NCBI RefSeq assembly: GCF_007678255.1 | Contig: NZ_VEED01000016.1 | Location: forward strand, 1-64,000 | From: Bacillus sp. X1(2014) | Lineage (GTDB): Bacteria > Bacillota > Bacilli > Bacillales_B > DSM-18226 | Length of the DNA stretch: 64,000 nt | Reading direction: 5' to 3' | Shown: piece by piece, positions 25,580-33,871 of the stretch | Position numbering within the stretch: position 1 is the first letter of the stretch | Layout: every line of letters starts with the position of its first letter | Notes under the pieces: generated by a model | Databases searched by the model: none | Seen by the model: only the letters and a program-made list of their open reading frames with translations | Told to the model about the DNA's origin: nothing | Translations under genes and position numbers: made by a program

Positions 25580-26308
25580 CTAAGTTGTGATGGTTAAAGC
25601 AATTAATTCAGTCCGTGTTTTAAAATTAGAAGTATGAATCGGGACTTTGTTTTCATCGTAAACGATTTTATCGTTATTAAATAATGTATCACCAATTTCA
25701 CAATCTAAATATTCGGCCTCATGACCTGTAGCCGGGACAACTGTAATGATTTTACGGGTAGAAGCGGAACTCATGTTAACGTTATATATATTTTTTAAAA
25801 CATCATAGGTTGAAATATTTTCAAGGAAGTGGCTGGCTAAATCTGGAAAGCGCTCTAAGGAGTAATGAGTTTCATCTAGGGTAAAAGGGTAATCATCCAT
25901 AAACATTAGCCGGACGAGCCTTAATACAGGTGTGTCAATTGCAATTTGAAGAGATTCCGCTATTTCAGGAGAAGCTTTTATTTCCTCACAAACAAGAATC
26001 CGCTTTGAAGGACTTTTTCTTAACTGTTTGTTAAAGTCAGTAAAACCATCAACGGAAACTAATTCCCTTGCGAGTTTCGTCCGCATGACAAAGGTACCTT
26101 TTCCTTGCTTGCGCTCTAGAAGACCTTCCTCGGTCAATTCCTGAATGGCTCTTCTAACTGTTATTCGGCTTACACCATAGATCTCACATAATTGTACTTC
26201 ATTAGGAAGCCTCTCACCCTGTTTATAAATTCCTTGCAAAATCGCATCCTTAATGATTTGTTTTAATTGGTCATATAAAGGTGTTGAAATAGAATTGTTT
26301 AATTTCAT
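25580..26308 (-). CDS. frlR: GntR/HutC-family regulator of fructosamine genes
   Basis: This 242-residue repressor has an N-terminal winged helix (about residues 10-75, with LPNEVQLCEIYGVSRITVRR and the wing GLLERKQGKGTFV) and a UTRA ligand-binding domain to the C-terminus. Its length matches B. subtilis FrlR (YurK). I chose the ATG at 26308 behind GAAAGGAA, because the TTG at 26326 overlaps that site. It lies between the two frlB genes. Palindromes of the same AT-rich type precede the frl operon, this gene and the second frlB, which fits repression plus autoregulation relieved by a fructosamine phosphate. Confidence 0.85.
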   Translation of the reverse strand: MKLNNSISTPLYDQLKQIIKDAILQGIYKQGERLPNEVQLCEIYGVSRITVRRAIQELTEEGLLERKQGKGTFVMRTKLARELVSVDGFTDFNKQLRKSPSKRILVCEEIKASPEIAESLQIAIDTPVLRLVRLMFMDDYPFTLDETHYSLERFPDLASHFLENISTYDVLKNIYNVNMSSASTRKIITVVPATGHEAEYLDCEIGDTLFNNDKIVYDENKVPIHTSNFKTRTELIALTITT

Positions 26309-26337
26309 TGTATATGTTCCTTTCAAACAATTAAGTC

Positions 26338-26357
26338 GTTATATAATATTATATAAC
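26338..26357. promoter_or_regulatory. Palindrome in front of frlR
   Basis: gttatataatattatataac is a perfect 20-base palindrome 30 bases upstream of the frlR start, a likely autoregulatory FrlR site. Confidence 0.55.
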
Positions 26358-26445
26358 AAAAATGATTTTAATGTAATATTGATTTTTCATTTCTTACTAT
26401 TCTTAAATATATTAACCTTTATGACTGCAAAAATTTTAAGTTAGT

Positions 26446-26460
26446 AATTTTCAGAATATA
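26446..26460 (+). promoter_or_regulatory. CodY-like box, frlB2 promoter
   Basis: aattttcagaatata matches the CodY consensus at 13 of 15 positions and sits immediately upstream of the -35 element, as at 21083. Confidence 0.6.
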
Positions 26461-26461
26461 G

Positions 26462-26490
26462 TTGACATTTTTACATTTGAGGACTATTAT
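26462..26490 (+). promoter_or_regulatory. SigA-type promoter of frlB copy 2
   Basis: TTGACA (26462-26467) and TATTAT (26485-26490) are 17 bases apart. Confidence 0.65.
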
Positions 26491-26510
26491 AATGTTATAT
26501 AACATTATAA
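26487..26510. promoter_or_regulatory. FrlR-type operator 2, perfect 24-bp palindrome
   Basis: The palindrome ttataatgttat followed by its exact complement overlaps the -10 region of the frlB2 promoter. Its core, aatgttatataac, is shared with 21128-21145. Confidence 0.7.
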
Positions 26511-26540
26511 TATATAATATAACTTATGGAGGAGAAAAAA

Positions 26541-27509
26541 ATGGAACTAAATCATATCATTTCACAAATTAAGGAAAAACAACCGGAAATAAAGAGTGTT
26601 CATTTTGTAGGCTGCGGTGCTTCAAAAGCAGAATTATATCCTGCAAAATACTTCCTGGAGGCTAATTCCAAACAGCTTCGTGTCAGTTTATTCACAGCAA
26701 ATGAATTCAATTATGCTACTCCAGTATCTGTGGATGACACCAGCATTGTTATTACATGTTCTCTAGGTGGATCTACACCAGAAACTGTTGCTGCTACGAC
26801 AAAAGCAAAAGAATTAGGCGCTCATGTAATTGCTGTTACATATGAAGAAGGTTCTGCCATTACAAAAGATGCGGATTATGTAGTTTACCATGGCTGGGCA
26901 GCTAATTATGCAGCGAAAATGGAGAAGATGACCAAGGTATTAGGTCTAGCAGTTGAAATCCTAAATCAATTTGAAGGCTATGAGTACTACGGCAAAATGC
27001 AAGATGGATTTTCTAAAATCTATGATTTAATCGAAAATGCTGTATCATCTGTGCTTCCACAAGCAAAGGCATTTGCAGATGCTTACAAAGATGATCAAAC
27101 CATTTACGTAATGAGCAGCGGTGCAACTCATGAAGTAGCGTACTCTTTCTCCATCTGCTTACTAATGGAAATGCAATGGATCAACTCAGGAACTTTCCAC
27201 GATGGAGAATTCTTCCACGGTCCATTCGAAATAGTAGACAAAGATGTACCATTTTTATTATTGATGAATGATGGCAGAACAAGGGACATGGATTCACGCG
27301 CACTTGAGTTCCTAAATAGATTTGATGCTAAAACAACTGTCGTTGATGCAAAAGACTTTGGCTTAGGTTCTGCCATTTCAAAAGAAGTGGTTGATTACTT
27401 TAACCCAATGTTAATTTCAGGTGTATTACGTGTGTATGCAGAACAATTAGCTTTAGTTAGAAATCATCCACTTACAAAAAGAAGATACATGTGGAAGTTA
27501 GAATACTAA
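26541..27509 (+). CDS. frlB: Fructosamine-6-phosphate deglycase (FrlB), copy 2
   Basis: This is a 322-residue paralogue of the deglycase at 24475, with the same tandem SIS architecture and motifs (VHFVGCGASKAEL, ITCSLGGSTPETV, HDGEFFHGPFEIV, KRRYMWKLEY). Differences are scattered and mostly conservative, so both copies appear functional. I place the start at the ATG at 26541, since the in-frame ATG at 26526 overlaps the GGAGGAG ribosome binding site. It is monocistronic, with its own CodY box, promoter and operator, and is followed by a terminator. It may be tuned for a different amino acid moiety or act as a dosage copy; the sequence does not say which. Confidence 0.9.
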   Translation: MELNHIISQIKEKQPEIKSVHFVGCGASKAELYPAKYFLEANSKQLRVSLFTANEFNYATPVSVDDTSIVITCSLGGSTPETVAATTKAKELGAHVIAVTYEEGSAITKDADYVVYHGWAANYAAKMEKMTKVLGLAVEILNQFEGYEYYGKMQDGFSKIYDLIENAVSSVLPQAKAFADAYKDDQTIYVMSSGATHEVAYSFSICLLMEMQWINSGTFHDGEFFHGPFEIVDKDVPFLLLMNDGRTRDMDSRALEFLNRFDAKTTVVDAKDFGLGSAISKEVVDYFNPMLISGVLRVYAEQLALVRNHPLTKRRYMWKLEY

Positions 27510-27549
27510 TCTATATATTTGGTATAATCTTCCCAACCGATTAAATGCT

Positions 27550-27581
27550 AAAAAGCCTATAGACTTGTCTACAGGCTTTTT
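27550..27581 (+). terminator. Terminator after frlB copy 2
   Basis: aaaagcctatagac and gtctacaggctttt form a 14-bp stem with one A-C mismatch, followed by tgg and T-rich sequence. Confidence 0.8.
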
Positions 27582-27584
27582 GGT

Positions 27585-27740
27585 TCAATTATTTAATAAT
27601 TTTTGAATCACCAGGTGTGTTAGATTTGGTACTATTTCAAATGAATAAGTCATTTCCAGTCTTTCAAGTTTCTTGTGAGCATCTAAACCATAAGGGCCGA
27701 TATTGATTAGTGGTACATTGATATCGCGAATGTCTTGAAG
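27585..27740 (-). pseudogene. C-terminal remnant of a RocB-like M20 peptidase
   Basis: Reading the minus strand back from the stop at 27585 gives about 50 residues, including DIRDINVPLINIGPYGLDAH and LERLEMTYSFEIVP, which closely resemble the C-terminus of RocB-type arginine-utilization/M20 metallopeptidases. Nothing upstream continues the gene. A perfect 10-bp hairpin (aaggcaaggg/cccttgcctt, 27738-27763) sits at the break. It is a dead fragment. The rest of the 27.5-28.0 kb gap holds only this, two terminator-like hairpins and no gene. Confidence 0.55.
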
Positions 27741-27870
27741 GCAAGGGTGGTAGCCCTTGCCTTTACAATAAGTACATATATATTAGGATAGTTGATACCA
27801 CGGAAACAAGAGAACCGTACTCATACTTACCCCACTTTTAGCATAATCAACATACAAACTGAATTTAGAA

Positions 27871-27906
27871 ATGGGTTGGAGGTTTCTCCAAGCCATTTTT
27901 TTTTGT
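27871..27906 (+). terminator. Second copy of the 20837 terminator, no gene in front
   Basis: The block aatttagaaatgggttgg, ggtttctccaagcc and T-run is identical to 20829-20868 over about 40 bases. Here no open gene precedes it, so it is either a displaced copy or the relic end of a lost gene. Confidence 0.7.
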
Positions 27907-28042
27907 GCAACTTGTATTTTTAAAAAGGCTATGTTCAGAATCGTATTATTAAAAATAACGATTCTATTTCTAATCGTTTAAACGCCCCCGATATGAATAA
28001 TACTATTAGATAGTGAAAAACGTTTAGAAGAAGGGAGACGCC

Positions 28043-28582
28043 ATGTTACATACAGTTGTATCGTACTTAAGATTGGGGCTTCCCCTTATCTATATGATTG
28101 GTACCTGGCGGTTTGCTGATTGGAGAAATTGGAGGAAATACTATCCCACCATCCTTTTTATCATAAGTGTGAACTTTTTTATCTCTGTTCTGATGTATGA
28201 ATACCCATTATGGACCTTTCGTGGTTCGTTCATCATACCTAACCATACCATTGCGGATTTTACTTTAACTTTTATCACCTTCCCATGTCTGACCTTACTC
28301 TACTTATCCTTATACCCATATCACTCACGTTGGTCTAAGCAAGTTTTCTATATTGGCGTCTGGTTTATTGTTGAGGTGATCACGGAGTATCTGTTCAGGT
28401 GTGCCAAACTGATCTCCTATTCTCATGGTTGGAATTTTGGCTGGTCATGCGTGGTTTGGATATTTTTGTTTATTGGACTACGTCTCCACCAGACACGGCC
28501 GCTTTGGGCATGGGGCCTTTGCTTTGTGTGTTCTGTTTTTCTAATCCTATACTTTCACATTCCGGTTACGAAGTTTAGATGA
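28043..28582 (+). CDS. Integral membrane protein, CBO0543-like
   Basis: This 179-residue protein has about five hydrophobic segments and many tryptophans. It resembles the CBO0543-type membrane proteins common in spore-forming Firmicutes, whose function is unknown. Recognisable features are RFADWRNWRKYYPTILF near the N-terminus and the C-terminal hydrophobic end with a short basic tail. The ATG at 28043 follows GAAGGGAGA. It has no operon partners; the neighbours on both sides are repeats and remnants. Confidence 0.6.
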   Translation: MLHTVVSYLRLGLPLIYMIGTWRFADWRNWRKYYPTILFIISVNFFISVLMYEYPLWTFRGSFIIPNHTIADFTLTFITFPCLTLLYLSLYPYHSRWSKQVFYIGVWFIVEVITEYLFRCAKLISYSHGWNFGWSCVVWIFLFIGLRLHQTRPLWAWGLCFVCSVFLILYFHIPVTKFR

Positions 28583-28649
28583 TTTAAGTGACTCAATACT
28601 ACAACGCACTTAACGTTGGGGGATCAGGTTAAGCACCAGAGTTGATTAA

Positions 28650-28670
28650 TAGGCGGAAAAATTCCGCCTA
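28650..28670. repeat. ggcggaa hairpin repeat
   Basis: taggcggaa-aaa-ttccgccta is a perfect 9-bp hairpin of the same type as the units near 104-232. The 730-base gap around it (28583-29313) also has, on the minus strand near 28725-28808, a short unidentified frame ending TEEQQWDKVRHVISIANDVW, possibly another gene remnant. Confidence 0.6.
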
Positions 28671-28944
28671 ATTGGTAATCAAGTGGGTTTGTTTTGGGAA
28701 CGATACATATTCATTTTAATTCCACACATCATTCGCAATCGAAATCACATGTCTAACTTTATCCCATTGCTGTTCTTCTGTTAATAGATTTCCTTCTTCG
28801 GTAGAATGTGTTCAACCAAAAATTATCTGCTCAAGCGTTAAAAATATAATGGAAAAGCTAAAATTGCTTTACAGTGAATGGGGAACAGCTAATGAATATA
28901 TATATTTAGAAAATTTTTAAAATTTTAATTTTTGGAAAAAAGTA

Positions 28945-28973
28945 TTGAAAATGTTTCTGACGAAATATATAAT
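28945..28973 (+). promoter_or_regulatory. SigA-type promoter of the Dpp-like operon
   Basis: TTGAAA (28945-28950) and TATAAT (28968-28973) are 17 bases apart in an AT-rich region, leaving a leader of about 330 bases before the first gene. Confidence 0.7.
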
Positions 28974-29057
28974 AATTTCAAACTAGCAGTGAGACTTTAA
29001 AATACCTATTTAGTAATAACGTTACATAAAAGGAAATCTAATAGGTTTAAAATTTTT

Positions 29058-29096
29058 TATACAATTAATTTCACCACTGGAGAAATTAATTGTATA
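29058..29096. promoter_or_regulatory. Perfect 15-bp inverted repeat in the operon leader
   Basis: tatacaattaatttc (29058-29072) and its exact complement (29082-29096) flank accactgga. No U-tract follows on the plus strand, so it looks more like an operator or leader RNA hairpin than a terminator. Confidence 0.6.
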
Positions 29097-29313
29097 AATA
29101 TGAAAAAAACGTAAGATTAGCAGTGGATTTTATGTTAATTACAAACATCGTGTAAAAAACTAATCACTCGGATTTAAGATTAATTCTATCCATTGTTCTG
29201 TAATACCAACATGAAGATAGAAGGAATCAGAATCATATTCTATCAAGGGTATAGCTGAGAATATCACAACAAGACCGAAATACCTGGAAAAAATAATAAA
29301 AGGGGGAAATCAA

Positions 29314-30882
29314 TTGAGAAAGGCACATTTTTGGAAAATGCTGCTGGTAGTTGTAATCTCGGCGGTGTTGGTTGTTGGATGTTCTAGTAAAGAAAGTAGC
29401 GGGGAAAAGAAAGAAGGCAGCAAAAAAGAAGACAAAGAAATGGTGATCGCTGTAAATGAAAATTTCATTTCAATGGATCCGCATAATACAGGAGATACCA
29501 ATTCTAACTCCGTACAATCAGCTATGCTTGAAGGACTTTTAGGATTTGATGCAGAAGGGAAAATTACCCCAAAATTAGCTGAAGCGTATAGTGTCAGTGA
29601 CAATGCGTTGGAATACACGTTTAAATTGCGAAAAGGTGTAAAGTTCCACGATGGGGAACAGTTTGATGCAGAGGCAGTAAAAGCCAACTTTGAACGAATT
29701 ATGAAGGACGATAGTCTGCGTTTAAATAGCCGTGGGTTTAACCTTATCACAAACATCCAGACTATCAATGATTATGAAATGAAAATTACTCTAAAAGAAC
29801 CTTATGCAGGGATGTTAACACGATTTGTTTCCGCAAAGATTCTTAGCCCTAAGCTGCTGGCTGAGGGAAAAGATAAAATCGGTAAAAATCCAGTCGGTAC
29901 AGGACCTTTTAAGTTTGTGGAATGGGTTCAGGGAGACCATTTAACAGTAGAACGATTTGATGGTTATTGGGAAAAAGCCGACCGTGTCAAGAAAATCACT
30001 TATAAACCGGTTCCGGAAAACGGTTCAAGGGTAGCCATGTTAAAAACAGGGGAGGCTCAAGTAATCTATCCGTTACCAAGTCAAAACTTAAAAGAATTAG
30101 AGAGCAATGATGCTATTAAAGTTGAAAAAATCCCTTCTACCATTGCTCGTTATGTATCGATTAATACCATGAAAAAACCGTTTAATGATCCTCGTGTCCG
30201 CCAAGCCTTAAACTATGCGGTAGATAAGGATGCTTTTATCAATGTAGTGAACGCAGGATTGGGATTGCCGTTAGACTCGATTATTCCTAGTAAAACACTT
30301 TATTACACAAAACAGGAAGAATATAAACAAAATATTGAAAAAGCAAAACAGTTGCTAAAAGATGCAGGGTATAGAAAGGGCTTTAAAGCAGAAATTTGGG
30401 GGAATACCAATTCCGATACGATGAAAGGGATGCAGTTTATTCAGCAGCAACTAAAAGCGATTGGTGTAGATTTAAAAATTAAATCAATGGAAGAAGGTAC
30501 CCTATCAGACGAAATTTTCAGAGCACAAAAACCTGAGGATGCAAAGCTGCAGATGTGGTACGTAAGTTGGTCAGCATACCCATCCGATACCACCAATGCA
30601 ACAAAACCGCTATTTTATGGCGGCTCCTTCCCTCCGGATGGTGCTAACACTGCTTATTATAAAAATGACCAAGTAGACAAATGGATTGAAGAAGTGAATA
30701 AAACGGGAGATACCACGAAACTGGCAGAAATCTATAGTAATATTCAATCAACCATCTATAAAGATGCTCCATGGATTTTCCTAGGTGTGGATGAAATTCT
30801 AGATGGTAAGAGAGCAAATGTTGAAGGTGTGAACATTACGCCGGATGGTGGAATTGACGTTACTAATGCAAATATTAAGTAG
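29314..30882 (+). CDS. Dpp/Opp-type ABC transporter solute-binding lipoprotein
   Basis: This 522-residue family 5 binding protein (SBP_bac_5) has a lipoprotein signal ending VVGC, with Cys23 as the likely lipid site, then a Lys/Glu-rich linker. Family segments include SMDPHNTGD, YTFKLRKGVKFHDGEQF and NPVGTGPFKFVEW. The TTG start at 29314 is preceded by GGGGGAAA. Family members bind peptides, nickel, glutathione or oligosaccharides, so the ligand cannot be read from the family alone. The downstream isomerases, dehydrogenase and asparaginase suggest a sugar-containing or glycosylated amino acid or peptide ligand. Confidence 0.85.
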   Translation: MRKAHFWKMLLVVVISAVLVVGCSSKESSGEKKEGSKKEDKEMVIAVNENFISMDPHNTGDTNSNSVQSAMLEGLLGFDAEGKITPKLAEAYSVSDNALEYTFKLRKGVKFHDGEQFDAEAVKANFERIMKDDSLRLNSRGFNLITNIQTINDYEMKITLKEPYAGMLTRFVSAKILSPKLLAEGKDKIGKNPVGTGPFKFVEWVQGDHLTVERFDGYWEKADRVKKITYKPVPENGSRVAMLKTGEAQVIYPLPSQNLKELESNDAIKVEKIPSTIARYVSINTMKKPFNDPRVRQALNYAVDKDAFINVVNAGLGLPLDSIIPSKTLYYTKQEEYKQNIEKAKQLLKDAGYRKGFKAEIWGNTNSDTMKGMQFIQQQLKAIGVDLKIKSMEEGTLSDEIFRAQKPEDAKLQMWYVSWSAYPSDTTNATKPLFYGGSFPPDGANTAYYKNDQVDKWIEEVNKTGDTTKLAEIYSNIQSTIYKDAPWIFLGVDEILDGKRANVEGVNITPDGGIDVTNANIK

Positions 30883-31034
30883 AAATTTCTCGTAATTAAA
30901 GAGGCGGAGGGATGTTTCCCGAAGCTTCTTTCCTTCTTTGTTAGGGCCATCAAGAACAAATAACCTTCGGAAGAAAAGCCTTTTCCGGCAAAGAGATTTG
31001 ACTATTGGATTTTGTTAGAAAGGGGTAATCAATA

Positions 31035-31958
31035 ATGCTCCAATATATTGTTAAAAGAATACTTGAAATGATTCCTATCCTATTTATCGTTTCGATATTA
31101 ATCTTCCTTTTTACCCACTTAATTCCGGGAGACCCTGCACGTTTAGTTGCAGGTAAAGATGCCTCGTTAGAAGAGGTAACCAAGATTCAAGTAGAACTTG
31201 GACTCAATCAACCCATATGGGAGCAATATGTTACCTATATGAGTCATTTATTTCAAGGTAATTTAGGAACATCACTAAATACAAAACTACCCGTATCGGA
31301 TATGTTTGTCGACCGTTTTATGCCGTCTATTTTTTTAACATTAGCGAGCATGGTATGGGCTTTAGTAATCGGTTTATTGATTGGAACGTTATCAGCTGTT
31401 TTTAAAAATAAATGGCCGGATTATCTAGGGATGGTTGCGGCGGTTTCTGGAATCTCGTTACCAGGTTTTTGGTTAGGATTAATCCTCATTCAAATTTTCT
31501 CTGTACAGCTGGGATGGTTTCCAACAGGCGGTGCAGAAGGATGGAAAAGCTATATTTTACCTTCATTAACGCTAGGCGCAGGGATTATGTCGATGCTTGC
31601 TCGTTTTACGAGGTCCTCATTGCTCGAAACGCTCAAAGCTGATTTTATCCGAACGGGACGTGCGAAGGGGCTAAAGGAGTCTGTTGTGATTCCTAAACAT
31701 GCGTTAAGAAACTCGTTAATTCCGGTTGTTACCATTGCAGGGCTGCAGTTTGGATTTTTATTAGGTGGATCTGTAGTGGTAGAAACGGTTTTTAGTTTTC
31801 CAGGAATGGGTCGTTTATTAATTGATTCTATTGCCTTTAGGGATTATCCCGTCATTCAGGCAGAATTATTATTATTCTCTGTTGAATTTATTCTCGTCAA
31901 TTTAATTGTTGATATTTTATACAGTTATCTCAATCCTAAGATTCGATACGCAGCTTAA
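31035..31958 (+). CDS. Dpp/Opp-type ABC permease (DppB-like)
   Basis: This 307-residue permease has six predicted membrane helices, the DppB N-terminal pattern MLQYIVKRILEMIPILFIVS, the segment HLIPGDPARLVAG, and the EAA loop near FIRTGRAKGLKESVVIPKHALRNS that docks the ATPases. The ATG at 31035 follows AAAGGGG. It pairs with the permease at 31971 to form the translocation pore of the importer that starts with the lipoprotein at 29314. Confidence 0.88.
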   Translation: MLQYIVKRILEMIPILFIVSILIFLFTHLIPGDPARLVAGKDASLEEVTKIQVELGLNQPIWEQYVTYMSHLFQGNLGTSLNTKLPVSDMFVDRFMPSIFLTLASMVWALVIGLLIGTLSAVFKNKWPDYLGMVAAVSGISLPGFWLGLILIQIFSVQLGWFPTGGAEGWKSYILPSLTLGAGIMSMLARFTRSSLLETLKADFIRTGRAKGLKESVVIPKHALRNSLIPVVTIAGLQFGFLLGGSVVVETVFSFPGMGRLLIDSIAFRDYPVIQAELLLFSVEFILVNLIVDILYSYLNPKIRYAA

Positions 31959-31970
31959 AGGAGGGCAGTC

Positions 31971-32867
31971 ATGGAAATATCGAAAGCAGTCAATCAGACT
32001 AATACTAGAATCATAGAAAAAAAGTATTCACCTCTTAAAGATTTTTGGAAGAATTGGAAAAGGCAAAAGACCGCGTTCTGGGCAAGCCTATTTATTCTCT
32101 TGTTAATTATCATAGCTGCTATTGGACCTTACATGGCACCCTATGATCCTTATAAACCTGACTATAATGTCATGCTGCAAGGCCCCAGCAAGGTACACAT
32201 AGCTGGAACGGATGAATATGGCCGGGACATTTTTAGCCGTTTGCTGGCAGGTGCAAGAATTTCCCTGACGGTTAGTTTTCTTTCTGTATTTTTGGGAGCC
32301 ATCGGAGGAACTCTTTTAGGACTTATCAGTGGATATTTTGGCGGCTGGTTAGATCGCCTTATCATGAGATCAAGTGATGTCATGTTTGCTTTTCCAGATA
32401 TCTTATTAGCTATTGCCATTGTTGCCATCCTAGGGCCTGGCTTAAACAATGTGGTGATAGCGGTAGCCGTTTTTAGTGTCCCATCCTTTGCAAGACTTGT
32501 AAGAGGAGCAACGCTTGAGGCAAAAGAAACAGTCTTTGTAGAGGCAGCCAAATCAATGGGAGCCTCCCATTTTAGGATAATGTTTCAGCATATTCTTCCT
32601 GAAACCCTTGGTAGTTTAATCGTATTTATTTCGATGAGAATCGGAACAGCGATTTTGGCTGCATCTAGTTTAAGCTTCCTTGGCTTAGGTGCAAGCCCAG
32701 AGACACCGGATTGGGGAGCGATGCTGAGTCTTGGACGTGATTATTTAGGTACCTCCACACATGTAGTCATGATGCCTGGTATTGCCATCTTTTTAACTGT
32801 TTTGGCTTTCAACTTAGTTGGAGATGGTTTGCGTGATGTGCTAGATCCTAAAACAAAGAATGAATAA
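31971..32867 (+). CDS. Dpp/Opp-type ABC permease (DppC-like)
   Basis: This 298-residue permease has an N-terminal cytoplasmic extension and six helices. It shows the DppC signatures GTDEYGRDIFSRLLAGARIS, MRSSDVMFAFPDILLAI and the docking loop EAAKSMGASHFRIMFQHILP. The ATG at 31971 follows AAAGGAGGG, 12 bases after the DppB-like stop. It is the second membrane subunit of the importer. Confidence 0.9.
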   Translation: MEISKAVNQTNTRIIEKKYSPLKDFWKNWKRQKTAFWASLFILLLIIIAAIGPYMAPYDPYKPDYNVMLQGPSKVHIAGTDEYGRDIFSRLLAGARISLTVSFLSVFLGAIGGTLLGLISGYFGGWLDRLIMRSSDVMFAFPDILLAIAIVAILGPGLNNVVIAVAVFSVPSFARLVRGATLEAKETVFVEAAKSMGASHFRIMFQHILPETLGSLIVFISMRIGTAILAASSLSFLGLGASPETPDWGAMLSLGRDYLGTSTHVVMMPGIAIFLTVLAFNLVGDGLRDVLDPKTKNE

Positions 32868-32881
32868 GGAGTTTGAAGAGG

Positions 32882-33871
32882 ATGGAGAAGCTTCTGCAAG
32901 TGGAAAATCTTGAAACCGAATTCACCAAGGATAAGCAAAAAATCAAAATCTTACACGGTGTTAACTTCGACATTCATAAGGGGGAGGTTCTCGGTCTTGT
33001 CGGTGAATCTGGGAGTGGAAAAAGCTTAACATCACTATCAGTTATGAAACTATTTAAAGGGACGAGTGGAGAAATCACGAGCGGCAGAATTCAATTTAAT
33101 GAACAGGATTTAACGAATAAATCAGAAAGTGAAATGAGGAAGATTCGCGGAAAACAAATCGCGATGATTTTTCAAGAACCAATGACTTCATTAAATCCTG
33201 TAATGAAAATTGGGGAACAGCTGCTGGAGCCCATTCGCCTTCATTTAGGATTAGGAGAGAAAAAGGCGAGGGAACATGCGGTCTCTATTTTAAAAAAGGT
33301 AGGCATCCCGAGAGCGGAAGACATCATGAATGAGTTTCCACATCAATTATCTGGCGGTATGCGGCAAAGAATTATGATTGCGATGGCGATTTCTTGTCAT
33401 CCTCAGCTGTTAATCGCTGATGAGCCGACAACCGCACTTGACGTTACAATCCAAGCTCAAATCCTTGATTTAATGAAACAGCTGCAAGAGAAAGAAAAAA
33501 TGTCTGTTTTATTGATTACCCATGATTTAGGTGTTGTAGCAGAGATGTGCGACCGCGTTGTGGTTATGTATGCAGGAAGAGTGGTTGAAGAGGCTGATGT
33601 ATTCGAATTATTTGAAAGTCCAAAACATCCTTACACGAAAGGACTCATAGGCTCGATACCTAAGCTGGGGCAGAAAAAGGAAAAACTGGATTCTATTAAA
33701 GGAAATGTCCCGGATCCAAGTAATTTGCCAAAGGGATGTAAATTCGCCCCAAGATGCGATGATGTGATGCCTCTCTGTTATAGCGAAGAGCCGCCAGAAA
33801 TGAAATTGGAAAATGGCAGGTCCTGCAGCTGTTGGTTATACAAAGAGGGGAGGAGGGAAATCGGTGTCTAA
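32882..33871 (+). CDS. Dpp/Opp-type ABC ATPase (DppD-like)
   Basis: This 329-residue ATPase has the Walker A GESGSGKS, Q-loop FQEPMTSLNP, signature LSGGMRQRIMIAMAIS and Walker B LLIADEPTTALD. The C-terminal oligopeptide-transporter extension has a cysteine cluster (CKFAPRC...C) typical of DppD/DppF. I place the start at the ATG at 32882, since the TTG at 32873 abuts the AAGGAG ribosome binding site. It overlaps the next ATPase gene by 8 bases and works with it as a heterodimer. Confidence 0.88.
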   Translation: MEKLLQVENLETEFTKDKQKIKILHGVNFDIHKGEVLGLVGESGSGKSLTSLSVMKLFKGTSGEITSGRIQFNEQDLTNKSESEMRKIRGKQIAMIFQEPMTSLNPVMKIGEQLLEPIRLHLGLGEKKAREHAVSILKKVGIPRAEDIMNEFPHQLSGGMRQRIMIAMAISCHPQLLIADEPTTALDVTIQAQILDLMKQLQEKEKMSVLLITHDLGVVAEMCDRVVVMYAGRVVEEADVFELFESPKHPYTKGLIGSIPKLGQKKEKLDSIKGNVPDPSNLPKGCKFAPRCDDVMPLCYSEEPPEMKLENGRSCSCWLYKEGRREIGV

